A stretch of DNA of 64,000 nt from Ruegeria lacuscaerulensis (GTDB lineage Bacteria > Pseudomonadota > Alphaproteobacteria > Rhodobacterales > Rhodobacteraceae): assembly GCF_013033355.1 (NCBI RefSeq), contig NZ_WQDY01000003.1:62001-126000 (forward strand). The letters run 5' to 3'. The notes beneath the pieces are model-generated. The model was not told where the DNA came from and searched no databases. It was given only the letters and a program-made list of their open reading frames with translations. Below, piece after piece: positions 54,894-64,000 of the stretch (positions within the stretch are counted from its first letter, which is position 1; every line of letters starts with the position of its first letter). The translations under genes and the position numbers were made by a program.

Positions 54894-55429
54894 TTCAAGA
54901 TCTTCATAGAATTGCTGGGGATCAATTGCATCTGCCTGATAGACTTTTCCGAACGCATGCCCCGCAACATATCCTGTTGGAAGATTTTCGCTCGAACCGA
55001 GATCAATGGGTCAGCAGAAAATTTTTCGGAAAACTCAGGAACCCGCTCCGTCAAGTCGACAGCTCGACGAGCCAGAATTTTCCGCCCTTTATCGTTTTCT
55101 CCGAATTCTCGGTAAACCTCTGTTGTGCCCTGATTTAGCGAAAGAACGATCTCTTCAGTTTGTGCATTAATCAAGTAAACGACATAAAACCCACGTGTCG
55201 CAGTGTCCGTAATGAGTGGATCAAAGAATGCTAGCCAAGGTACCGCCGCCCAACGAGATTGGCCGACGCTCGCCTTTACCTCGACTTCGTATGGCAGAAA
55301 CAAAAGTCGCTTTTTGGCTTCTATTGCAATGTCGTGTCGAACGAAGTTTCCGAATTCACTTCCTGAAAAATTTTTTGACCGTTCAAATACGTAGTCACGC
55401 GCAAGTCGCGACAAATACTCATGAAGCAT
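54890..55429 (-). CDS. MrcB-like (DUF3578) DNA-binding part of a frameshifted MrcB-HNH gene
   Basis: A 179-residue frame whose first 140 residues match the MrcB/DUF3578 domain: EVKASVGQSRWAAVPWLAFFD, then GFYVVYLI and VLSLNQGTTEVY. This is related to the N-terminal reader domain of McrB, which recognises methylated DNA. After 55008 the frame is wrong (QQDMLRGMRSEKS is out of frame) and ends at 54890. The correct continuation is in the overlapping frame that carries the HNH domain. It starts 9 bp after parE on the same strand and could be cotranscribed with it. AT-rich composition suggests transfer. Confidence 0.78.
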   Translation of the reverse strand: MLHEYLSRLARDYVFERSKNFSGSEFGNFVRHDIAIEAKKRLLFLPYEVEVKASVGQSRWAAVPWLAFFDPLITDTATRGFYVVYLINAQTEEIVLSLNQGTTEVYREFGENDKGRKILARRAVDLTERVPEFSEKFSADPLISVRAKIFQQDMLRGMRSEKSIRQMQLIPSNSMKILK

Positions 55430-55438
55430 TTAGGTTAC

Positions 55439-57397
55439 TCAAACATCCAACTCCTCCACGAACCGCGCGTTCTCCTGAATATATTGGAACCGCAGTTCGG
55501 GTTTCTTACCCATCAGACGCTCGACCAGATCGCCGGTCTCGCCGGGTTCGTCCTCGTCAATCGTAACGCGGATCAGTTTGCGCGAGGCCGGGTCCATCGT
55601 AGTTTCTTTCAGGTCCTTGGCGTCCATTTCGCCCAGACCCTTGAAGCGTGAGACGTCGATTTTGCCCTTGCCGCCCAGGCCTTTTTCCAGCCACTCGTCA
55701 CGCTCGGCCTCGTCCAGACAATAGACGCGTTTGGCGCCTTGGGTCAGGCGGTACAGAGGCGGGCAGGCCAGATACAGGTGGCCTGCGTCGATCATCGGCC
55801 GCATCTGGGTGAAAAAGAAGGTCATCAGCAGGGATGCGATATGCGCGCCGTCCACATCCGCGTCGGTCATGATGATGATCTTGTCATAGCGCAGGTCGTC
55901 GACGTTGAACTTGGTGCCAAGGCCGACACCCAGCGCCTGCGTCAGGTCGTTGATCTCGGCATTTGTGCCCAGCTTGGAACTGGCCGCGCCCAGAACGTTC
56001 AGGATCTTGCCGCGCAGGGGCAGCAGGGCCTGCGTTTTGCGGTCACGCCCCATTTTGGCCGAGCCACCGGCCGAGTCGCCCTCGACGATGAATAATTCGG
56101 TGCCGTCGCGTGTTGAACTACTACAGTCCACCAGCTTGCCGGGAAGACGAAGTTTTTTAGTGGCGGATTTACGTTGTGTCTCTTTCTCGGCTCGTCGGCG
56201 CAGACGCTCCTCGGCTCGGAGTATCACAAAGTCGAGGATCGCGCCGGCAGATTTCGTGTCCGCGGCCAGCCAGTTATCGAAATGGTCGCGGACCGAATTC
56301 TCAACCAGCCGCTGCGCCTCGACCGTGGCCAGACGGTCTTTGGTCTGACCCACAAACTCCGGTTCGCGGATAAAGCAGGACACCAGCGCGCAGCCGCCGG
56401 TGATCAGGTCTTCGCGGGTGATCTGCGCGGCTTTCTTGTTGTTGATCAGCTCACCATAAGCCTTGATCCCCTTGAGGATCGCGGCCCAGAATCCCGCCAC
56501 GTGTGTGCCGCCTTCGGGGGTGGGGACGGTGTTACAGTAGGATTGGATGAACCCATCGCGCGAAGGTGTCCAGTTGATCGCCCATTCGACCTTGCCCGGT
56601 GTCCCGAACTTCTCGGTGAAGTCCACGGTGCCTGCAAAGGGCTGCTCGGCATAGGTGGATGAGCCATTCATCGTCTCTTTGAGGTAATCAGACAGGCCGC
56701 CGGGGAAGTGGAACGTGGCCTCGGTCGGGGTTTCGCCGTCGTCGATGGCGGATTTCCAGCGGATTTCCACGCCTGAGAACAGATAGGCCTTGGACCGGAT
56801 GGACTTGAACAACCGCGCCGGTTTGAACTTGTGGTGGCCAAAGATTTCGGCATCGGCGTGGAATGTCACGGTGGTGCCGCGACGATTGGGGGCCGCACCG
56901 ATTTTCTCGACCGGTCCCAAGGGGATACCGCGCGAGAACCGTTGTTCGAACAGCGTCTTGTCCCGCGCCACCTGCACGACCATCGAGTCCGACAGGGCGT
57001 TCACCACCGAGGCACCAACCCCATGCAGACCGCCCGAGGTCTGATAGGCCTTGCCCGAGAATTTACCACCCGCGTGCAGGGTACACAGAATGACTTCAAG
57101 CGCGGATTTGTCCGGGAATTTCGGATGTGGATCAATTGGGATACCGCGCCCGTTGTCGCGCACGGTCAGGGCGTAATCTGCGTGCAGCTCGACCTCGATC
57201 CGGTTGGCGTGACCGGCGACCGCCTCGTCCATCGAGTTGTCGAGGATTTCGGCCACCATGTGATGCAGCGCGCGCTCATCCGTGCCGCCGATATACATGC
57301 CGGGGCGTTTGCGAACGGGTTCCAGCCCTTCAAGCACCTCGATCGAGGAGGCGTCATAGGTGGAAGTCGCTTCAGGCGTCAACAGATCGTCGGGCAT
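55439..57397 (-). CDS. parE: DNA topoisomerase IV subunit B ParE
   Basis: The 652-residue ATPase subunit of topoisomerase IV, which unlinks replicated chromosomes. The GHKL ATPase domain (EILDNSMDEAVAGH, DNGRGIPIDPHPKF, GGLHGVGASVVNALS), the transducer, and the TOPRIM domain (ELFIVEGDSAGGSAKMGRD, IIIMTDADVDGAHI) are complete. The C-terminal FKGLGEMDAKDLKETTMDP fits ParE rather than GyrB, which carries a larger insert in many proteobacteria. parC is not in the window. Confidence 0.95.
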   Translation of the reverse strand: MPDDLLTPEATSTYDASSIEVLEGLEPVRKRPGMYIGGTDERALHHMVAEILDNSMDEAVAGHANRIEVELHADYALTVRDNGRGIPIDPHPKFPDKSALEVILCTLHAGGKFSGKAYQTSGGLHGVGASVVNALSDSMVVQVARDKTLFEQRFSRGIPLGPVEKIGAAPNRRGTTVTFHADAEIFGHHKFKPARLFKSIRSKAYLFSGVEIRWKSAIDDGETPTEATFHFPGGLSDYLKETMNGSSTYAEQPFAGTVDFTEKFGTPGKVEWAINWTPSRDGFIQSYCNTVPTPEGGTHVAGFWAAILKGIKAYGELINNKKAAQITREDLITGGCALVSCFIREPEFVGQTKDRLATVEAQRLVENSVRDHFDNWLAADTKSAGAILDFVILRAEERLRRRAEKETQRKSATKKLRLPGKLVDCSSSTRDGTELFIVEGDSAGGSAKMGRDRKTQALLPLRGKILNVLGAASSKLGTNAEINDLTQALGVGLGTKFNVDDLRYDKIIIMTDADVDGAHIASLLMTFFFTQMRPMIDAGHLYLACPPLYRLTQGAKRVYCLDEAERDEWLEKGLGGKGKIDVSRFKGLGEMDAKDLKETTMDPASRKLIRVTIDEDEPGETGDLVERLMGKKPELRFQYIQENARFVEELDV

Positions 57398-57569
57398 CGG
57401 TGCTGCTCTTGTTTTTGAGTTTTATCCATTATGGCAGGTGATGTGGTCCGGGGGAAGAGGGGCGCGAAGTGTTGTAGAAAAATGCGAGGATCACGCGGGT
57501 TTTCGCATATGGCCTGTTTTCGACTAAGATGGGGGCAGTTTGTATTTTTCATCAACTAGGGACAATTGG

Positions 57570-58382
57570 ATGACCGCAAATTCCGCAGAGTTTATTGGTG
57601 ACATTCCGACATATTATGACACTGGTCTTGGACCAAATATTTTCGTCGATTACGCACAACACTTGGTCGAGACATGTTGCAGCGAACCCGCTAGCGAAGT
57701 GGTCGAACTTGCAGCCGGAACCGGCATAGTCAGCAGAATGCTCCGAGATCAGTTGCCTGCAGCAGCAAACCTGCTGGTCACTGATTTGAACGCGCCGATG
57801 TTGGATGTTGCCAAGACTAAGTTTTCTAGCTCGGAAAACGTTCGTTTTGACGTTGTCAACGCGATGGAACTGCCATTCGAAACACCAAAGTTCGATTTGA
57901 TGGTCTGTCAGTTTGGCGTGATGTTTTTTCCCGACAAAGTCGCCTCGTTCCGTGAGGCCGCGAGAGTGCTGAAACCCCGAGGGCGTTACGTTTTTAATGT
58001 CTGGAGTTCTATGGCTGAAAACCCGGTTTCGCAGATGGCTCAGGACGTTGTTGCGCAGGTCTTCCCGGACGACCCTCCGGGCTTTTACCAAGTTCCGTTT
58101 CACTACGGAGACCCGCAGGCCGTATTGGCTGACTTGTCCGCCGCCGGTTGGCACAATGTGACATTCCAGACGATACGGTTGAGTAAAAAGATCCTGGATC
58201 CCGCGGCATTCTCGCGCGCTTTGGTGTTCGGAAACCCTTTGGTGGACGAAATAAAAGAGCGCGGCGGTGCCGATCCCGAGGAGGTCGCGGTGGAAATGGC
58301 AAAGGCATTGGATCAGCGATTTGGTTCAGAGGACATGGTGATGCCCTTGTCGGCCACGACTTTTGTCGGACAAATGGATTAA
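57570..58382 (+). CDS. class I SAM-dependent methyltransferase
   Basis: A 270-residue methyltransferase with motif I VVELAAGTGIVSRML (about 46-60), an acidic residue after strand 2 (LLVTDLNAPML), FDLMVCQFGVMFFPD and ARVLKPRGRYVFNVW, all in the usual order of the UbiE/Methyltransf_11 group. The substrate is unknown. The ATG at 57570 has AGGGA 8 bp upstream and is preferred over a TTG at 57540. It stands alone between parE (divergent) and the AhpD-like gene, 91 bp downstream. Confidence 0.82.
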   Translation: MTANSAEFIGDIPTYYDTGLGPNIFVDYAQHLVETCCSEPASEVVELAAGTGIVSRMLRDQLPAAANLLVTDLNAPMLDVAKTKFSSSENVRFDVVNAMELPFETPKFDLMVCQFGVMFFPDKVASFREAARVLKPRGRYVFNVWSSMAENPVSQMAQDVVAQVFPDDPPGFYQVPFHYGDPQAVLADLSAAGWHNVTFQTIRLSKKILDPAAFSRALVFGNPLVDEIKERGGADPEEVAVEMAKALDQRFGSEDMVMPLSATTFVGQMD

Positions 58383-58473
58383 CCCCACCTTTGAAATCGA
58401 AGCTTGCCTCCTGGGGCGTCGCCGGTAACAACTCAATCTGTGATAGACGCGACCAAAATCGTAAGGAAGTGGA

Positions 58474-59082
58474 ATGAGTTGGATCAAGACGGTGCCCTTC
58501 GAGCAGGCAACAGGTCGATTGAAGAAACTGTATGAACGGGTCACCGGGCCGGGGAACAACGTTGATAACATCATGACGGTGCATTCCCTGCGCCCGCATT
58601 CGATGGAAGGCCACATGGCGTTGTACAAAAACGTGTTGCACCATTCGGCCAACACCATTCCGAAATGGTTTCTCGAGGTTCTGGGCGTCTGGGTCAGTTC
58701 GTTGAATCGTTGTGGATACTGTGTCGAGCATCACTTCAGTGGTCTACAGCGTTTGCTGGACGATCCTGCACGCGCAGAAGCTATTCTTGCAGCGATTGAG
58801 GCCAAAGCGCCAGATACTGCCCCTTTGGATGCCGCGCAGGTCGCGGCGATGCATTATGCGCGCATGTTGACTCAGGCTCCGGCGGATATGACGGAAGCAG
58901 ATATCGACGCGTTACGCGCGGCAGGGTGGGATGACGGCCAGATACTCGAGATTAATCAGGTCTGCGCCTATTTCTCGTATGCCAACCGCACTGTTCTGGG
59001 GCTGGGGTGCGACACCGATGGGGATGTTTTGGGACTATCGCCCAACAACTCCGAGGACCCGGCGGATTGGGGGCATCGCTAG
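58474..59082 (+). CDS. AhpD-like carboxymuconolactone-decarboxylase-family protein
   Basis: A 202-residue helical protein with the redox motif CGYCVEHH (Cys80, Cys83, His86, His87), as in AhpD-type alkylhydroperoxidases and the peroxidase-related CMD group. Disulfide-based peroxide reduction is the family's best-known activity, but many members are uncharacterised. AAGGAAGTGGA precedes the ATG. It ends 4 bp from the convergent hydrolase gene. Confidence 0.85.
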   Translation: MSWIKTVPFEQATGRLKKLYERVTGPGNNVDNIMTVHSLRPHSMEGHMALYKNVLHHSANTIPKWFLEVLGVWVSSLNRCGYCVEHHFSGLQRLLDDPARAEAILAAIEAKAPDTAPLDAAQVAAMHYARMLTQAPADMTEADIDALRAAGWDDGQILEINQVCAYFSYANRTVLGLGCDTDGDVLGLSPNNSEDPADWGHR

Positions 59083-59086
59083 GCCG

Positions 59087-59962
59087 TCAGGCACCGCTCC
59101 AGTCCACAATTGCCTGTGCCATTGCGTCAGGTCGTTGGTGATGCAGCCAGTGATCGGCACCGGGAATGTCGACACGCTTCAGGTCGGGTGCAAAGGTTTC
59201 GAGCCCAGAGGTCGCCTCTGGCAGCAGCGCTTTGTCTTCCGGTCCCCAAAGAAGCAGATGCGAGCATCGGACCATCAGGCGCTCTACCGGCAACTCGGGC
59301 AGGTCCGTCAAAGGCTCGCCCGGTTTGGCCACCACCAAAGGAGAAGCGCGATACCAGTTCAACATAGCGTTCAACCGACCGGGCCGGGCCCATTCGGTGC
59401 GATAGTCTTGCATCTGATGATCAGACAACCAATCCAACCCCATGCCGTATCTGAAGAAACGTTCAAGCAGGGCGAAGTTATTGGCTGAAAAACGATCGGC
59501 TGCGTCCTCGGCGCGCAGGTCATTGATATATTGCGAGGCTGCGGACTGCGCGCCTCCTGCCGCCATGGCGCGCTGAAACGGAACCGGATGAACTCCGTTC
59601 GCGATGATCAGGCGGTCGACCAGTTCGGGCCGAAACATAGCCAGACCATAAGCCACCGAAGCCCCCCAATCGTGACCCAGAACCGTTACGGGCCCGCCCT
59701 GCGTTTCGATCAGTGCGGCCATGTCCGTCACCAGGTTGGACAGGGTGTAGTGGCCAACGCTTTCCGGCACCCAGCTTTGCCCGTATCCGCGCTGATCGGG
59801 CGCAACACAATGGTAGTGCGGGGCGAGGTACGGTGCCAGATCGGCCCATGCGCCGCCATATTCTGGAAACCCGTGCAGCATCAGCAGCGTGGGCAAATTG
59901 GGATCACCCCAGCTGCGTAGAAAAAACGGCTGACCGTTGAGTGTGACAAACCTGCTGTTCAT
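59087..59962 (-). CDS. epoxide-hydrolase-like alpha/beta hydrolase
   Basis: A 291-residue alpha/beta hydrolase of the epoxide hydrolase/haloalkane dehalogenase branch. HGFPEYGGAW (30-39) is the family's HGxP motif, and GHDWGA gives Asp98 as the nucleophile. A late Asp (GPEDKALL) and His (GADHWLHH) complete the triad. Cap tyrosines that would confirm epoxide opening cannot be placed with certainty. The ATG at 59962 begins MNSRFVTLNG; the longer frame to 60001 is not supported. Confidence 0.85.
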   Translation of the reverse strand: MNSRFVTLNGQPFFLRSWGDPNLPTLLMLHGFPEYGGAWADLAPYLAPHYHCVAPDQRGYGQSWVPESVGHYTLSNLVTDMAALIETQGGPVTVLGHDWGASVAYGLAMFRPELVDRLIIANGVHPVPFQRAMAAGGAQSAASQYINDLRAEDAADRFSANNFALLERFFRYGMGLDWLSDHQMQDYRTEWARPGRLNAMLNWYRASPLVVAKPGEPLTDLPELPVERLMVRCSHLLLWGPEDKALLPEATSGLETFAPDLKRVDIPGADHWLHHQRPDAMAQAIVDWSGA

Positions 59963-60090
59963 GGGACTAACCCTATGGTCTGAAATCGAAATACAGAGCA
60001 CCTAAGATACAGTAATTTGACACCAATCAAAGCGCGAAGTGCCGGTCCCTGTTAGCCTTTCATGTAACAAGCTTAGCAAGGAGAAACTGA

Positions 60091-60999
60091 ATGGAAACAG
60101 CGGCACAGATAGAAAAGACAGAAACGCCCGTTACTGTGGTGCCCGCCTCTGCAGCGCCCAGTCCCGAGAAAATTCGTCTGACCTTTGAAAGCGGCAAATA
60201 CCCCTATGGTCGCAAAATGGCGCGCAGGACGTATGAGGCGCAAAAGGCCGAGTTGCAGGCCGAGTTGCTGAAGGTTCAGCTGTGGGCGCAAGAGACGGGT
60301 CAGCGGTTTGTGTTGTTGTTTGAAGGCCGCGACGCTGCTGGAAAGGGTGGTACGATCAAACGGTTCATGGAGCACCTGAACCCGCGTCAGGCCCGTGTGG
60401 TCGCGTTGAACAAACCCACCTGGGAAGAAAAGGGTCAGTGGTATTACCAGCGCTATATTCAGGAACTGCCGACCGTGGGCGAAATGGTGTTTTATGACCG
60501 CTCCTGGTACAACCGCGCGGGTGTTGAGCGGGTGATGGGCTTTTGTTCGCCCAATGAGTATCTGGAGTTCATGCGCCAGACCCCGGATTTTGAGAGGATG
60601 CTGGTGCGCTCGGGCATTCAGCTATACAAATACTGGTTCTCGGTCACGCAGGAAGAGCAACAGCGCCGGTTCAAAAGCCGTGAAACCGACCCGCTTAAAC
60701 AGTGGAAATTGTCGCCGATCGACAAGGCGAGCCTTAGCAAGTGGGACGACTACACCGAGGCGAAAGAGGCGATGTTCTTCTACACCGACACGGCCGATGC
60801 GCCCTGGACGATCATCAAGTCCAACGACAAGAAACGTGCCCGTCTGAACACGATGCGCCACTTCCTGTCGACGCTGGACTATCCCGGTAAGAACCATGAC
60901 ATCGTAAGCGATCCGGATCCGCTGATCGTCGGGCAGGCACATCACGTGATCCATCGGTCCGAGCACATACTGGGTACGTCTCTGCATCCGGACGCTTGA
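60091..60999 (+). CDS. ppk2: polyphosphate kinase 2 (PPK2)
   Basis: A 302-residue kinase that transfers phosphate between polyphosphate and nucleotides. Walker A is EGRDAAGKGGT (78-88), Walker B VFYDRSWYNRAGVERV with Asp136, and the lid region QQRRFKSRETDPLKQWKLS follows. The single-domain length fits class I PPK2, which mainly makes GTP or ATP from polyphosphate. AAGGAGAAACTGA precedes the ATG at 60091. Confidence 0.94.
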   Translation: METAAQIEKTETPVTVVPASAAPSPEKIRLTFESGKYPYGRKMARRTYEAQKAELQAELLKVQLWAQETGQRFVLLFEGRDAAGKGGTIKRFMEHLNPRQARVVALNKPTWEEKGQWYYQRYIQELPTVGEMVFYDRSWYNRAGVERVMGFCSPNEYLEFMRQTPDFERMLVRSGIQLYKYWFSVTQEEQQRRFKSRETDPLKQWKLSPIDKASLSKWDDYTEAKEAMFFYTDTADAPWTIIKSNDKKRARLNTMRHFLSTLDYPGKNHDIVSDPDPLIVGQAHHVIHRSEHILGTSLHPDA

Positions 61000-61104
61000 A
61001 AGGGCCATTCGAAGCTGATTACCGGCTCTTGATTGAGAGTCTCACCTTGAAATTTCGTTGATCTGGTCTTGTCCCGGCTTCTGGCCGGGCATAAGGCTGG
61101 GGCA

Positions 61105-62466
61105 ATGAATAAGGTGATGACATATCGCGGCCACTTCCGGGCCATCGCCGTGCTCGGCCTGCCGTTGGTGGGCGGGCATCTGGCGCAGTTCGCGATCGGC
61201 TTGACCGATACAATCATGCTGGGCTGGTACGGGGTCGAGGCTTTGGCTGCTGTAACCTTGGCCAGCAGCTACTATTTCGTGCTGTTTCTGTTCGGGGCCG
61301 GGTTCGGCTGGGCCGTTATGCCTATCGTCGCCACGGCCGCTGCGGAAGAGGACGAGACGAGTATTCGCCGCTCGACCCGCATGGGGTTGTGGCTGTCACT
61401 GATCTATGCGGCTCTTATGATGCCGTTGCTATGGTGGTCCTACCCGATCCTGATTGCTTTGGATCAAGACCCTGATGTTGCGCGAACGGCTTCCCAGTAC
61501 CTGCGGGTCGCAGGGTGGGGCCTGTTCCCGGCGCTTATCGTGATGGTCTTGAAGTCTTATCTGGCCGCGTTGGAACGGACCCAGATCGTTCTTTGGATCA
61601 CGGTAACAGCCGCCGTGGTCAACGGCCTAACTAACTATGCGCTGATCTTCGGGAACTGGGGCGCGCCCGAGATGGGCGTGATCGGCGCCGCCGTCGCCTC
61701 GGTGGTTACACAGATCGTTTCGCTGGTCTTTGTGGTGATCTATGCGGTGCGTGTCTTGCCCGAACACAGCCTGTTTCAGCGTTTCTGGCGCCCGGATTGG
61801 GAGTTCTTCTTCAGCGTCCTGCGTCTGGGCGTGCCCATCGGATTGACTACTCTGGCCGAGGTTAGCTTGTTTGCGATGTCCGCGATCATGATGGGGTGGC
61901 TGGGTCAGGTGCCGCTGGCGGCGCACGGGATCGCGCTGAATTTGGCCTCGGCCACGTTCATGGTGCATCTGGGCCTGTCGAACGCAGCCACGATCCGAGC
62001 GGGTAATGCGCTGGGCCGCAAGGACCGGGCGCATCTGGAAAAAGGCGCGATTGCCGTAACGGGCATGTCTTTGGTGATGTCGGTGCTGACGGTCATCCTG
62101 TTCCTGACCTGCGCCGAGCCGTTGATCTCGTTGTTTATGGAAACAGACGATCCGCAGCGGGGGGAAATCCTGTTGATTGGCACCGGGTTGCTGGCCATGG
62201 CGGCCCTGTTCCAACTGGTGGATGGCGCGCAGGTGATTGCGCTGGGCCTGTTGCGTGGTTTGCAGGACGCCAAAGTGCCGATGGTAATGGCAGGGCTTAG
62301 CTATTGGGTCGTGGGCATTCCAGCGTCGTATTACTTTGGCTTTGTCCGGGGGATGGACGGAATTGGAGTCTGGCTGGGTCTTGTTCTGGGGCTGGCTTGT
62401 GCGGCGGTGCTTCTGATGGCACGGTTCTGGATGCGATCGGTTCGGTCTGTGCCGGTGGCGGCTTAG
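61105..62466 (+). CDS. MATE-family efflux transporter
   Basis: A 453-residue protein with twelve predicted membrane helices in two repeats, as in NorM-type MATE pumps. The start LGLPLVGGHLAQFAIGLTDTIMLGWYG, GVIGAAVASVVTQIVSL and the second-half AAHGIALNLASATFMVHLGLSNAATIRAGNALG are typical. It probably exports cationic compounds using Na+ or H+. ATG 61105 is preferred; upstream codons to 61069 do not fit. Its TAG stop interlocks with the convergent gene's TAA (TTAG, 62463-62466). Confidence 0.92.
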   Translation: MNKVMTYRGHFRAIAVLGLPLVGGHLAQFAIGLTDTIMLGWYGVEALAAVTLASSYYFVLFLFGAGFGWAVMPIVATAAAEEDETSIRRSTRMGLWLSLIYAALMMPLLWWSYPILIALDQDPDVARTASQYLRVAGWGLFPALIVMVLKSYLAALERTQIVLWITVTAAVVNGLTNYALIFGNWGAPEMGVIGAAVASVVTQIVSLVFVVIYAVRVLPEHSLFQRFWRPDWEFFFSVLRLGVPIGLTTLAEVSLFAMSAIMMGWLGQVPLAAHGIALNLASATFMVHLGLSNAATIRAGNALGRKDRAHLEKGAIAVTGMSLVMSVLTVILFLTCAEPLISLFMETDDPQRGEILLIGTGLLAMAALFQLVDGAQVIALGLLRGLQDAKVPMVMAGLSYWVVGIPASYYFGFVRGMDGIGVWLGLVLGLACAAVLLMARFWMRSVRSVPVAA

Positions 62467-62864
62467 CCCTTGCTGAGTCGATCCGCCTTTTTGCGCACGA
62501 GGACGCTGCGCAGGTCATGCATGGCCATCAACAATCTGTCGGTCACATCCTCAAGCTGATCATCGGTCGCCTTTGACTGTGCCCATTGAGTCGTCAGGTT
62601 CAGGTAATCCACGGCCCGGTGGATATCATCCATGTCGCGCTGGGCCAGCAAGGCCTTGCGCGCCTCCATCCAGCGCGCGATTTCGGCTTGGTCGGCTTCG
62701 GTCAGGGTGCGCTGGCCTTGCGGTTTGACCTCGCCATTTCGGATGTTGATGACGGCGATCTGGTCCATCTCGATCCGTTGCTGGCGGTTTTCCGTGTCGA
62801 TCCGGAATACCGCAGCTCCATTCTCGCGGATACGGAAATAGTATTCGGGCAGTTCAGTCGCCAT
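62463..62864 (-). CDS. small conserved protein of unknown function
   Basis: A 133-residue soluble protein. The N-terminal part looks like a short beta-rich segment (YYFRIRENGAAVFRID, then QIAVINIRNGEV) and the rest is helical (LTEADQAEIARWMEARKALLAQRDMDDIHRAVDYLN). No signal or membrane segment. GAGGC precedes the ATG. No family recognised. It starts 13 bp after the aminotransferase stop and is probably cotranscribed with it. Confidence 0.7.
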   Translation of the reverse strand: MATELPEYYFRIRENGAAVFRIDTENRQQRIEMDQIAVINIRNGEVKPQGQRTLTEADQAEIARWMEARKALLAQRDMDDIHRAVDYLNLTTQWAQSKATDDQLEDVTDRLLMAMHDLRSVLVRKKADRLSKG

Positions 62865-62877
62865 ACGGCCTCCGGGC

Positions 62878-64000
<1,123 letters not shown>

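Overview
The window looks like chromosomal DNA of a marine alphaproteobacterium of the Roseobacter group (Rhodobacteraceae). The basis is gene content and style, not a database search: a fused MrpA/MrpB antiporter subunit, the aerobic CobG/CobF cobalamin route, TRAP transporters, an RpiR-type regulator, GC-rich coding DNA, and many genes joined by 4-bp ATGA overlaps. No insertion sequence, phage, plasmid origin or CRISPR array was seen.

Layout. 1-3398 (minus) is the 5' part of an Mrp cation/proton antiporter operon (mrpA, mrpC, start of mrpD). 3620-4914 (plus) holds a membrane-anchored rhodanese and a secreted esterase. 4915-9493 (minus) is a periplasmic-glucan operon opgC-opgG-opgH, preceded by a TPR protein. 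11080-13870 is a coupled pair of a ThDP enzyme and a class III CoA-transferase. 13949-16550 holds DUF302 and DUF1636 proteins and a riboswitch-controlled cobalt-uptake unit (cbtB, cbtA, a His-rich exported protein). 16606-30712 is a long cobalamin operon on the minus strand, led by a second cobalamin riboswitch: DUF1636, cobW, cobN, cobG, cobH, cobI, cobJ, cobL, cobE, cobM, cobB, cobA, cobF. cobK lies inside it on the opposite strand. cobQ is separate, at 35842-37299.

30852-42463 is ordinary chromosome: a hydroxyacid dehydrogenase, a poor stretch of about 700 bp, tRNA-Cys, a divergent PCMT-like protein, TolC, a PopZ-like protein, cobQ, EF-P, an ABC membrane domain without ATPase, YgfZ and a glycosyltransferase. 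42534-53166 looks like a catabolic locus: RpiR regulator, N-formylglutamate amidohydrolase-like enzyme, three TRAP genes, a Na/Pi transporter, a glutamine-synthetase-like ligase, an aldehyde dehydrogenase and an iron alcohol dehydrogenase. My reading is uptake of an amine or amino alcohol, gamma-glutamylation, oxidation and deacylation; this is inference.

53225-55429 is a small accessory patch: an alpha/beta hydrolase lacking its nucleophile serine, a small exported protein, and an MrcB-domain/HNH modification-dependent restriction gene broken by one missing base, sitting 9 bp behind parE. 55439-64000 holds parE, a methyltransferase, an AhpD-like protein, an epoxide-hydrolase-like enzyme, PPK2, a MATE pump, a small conserved protein and the 3' part of an aspartate aminotransferase.
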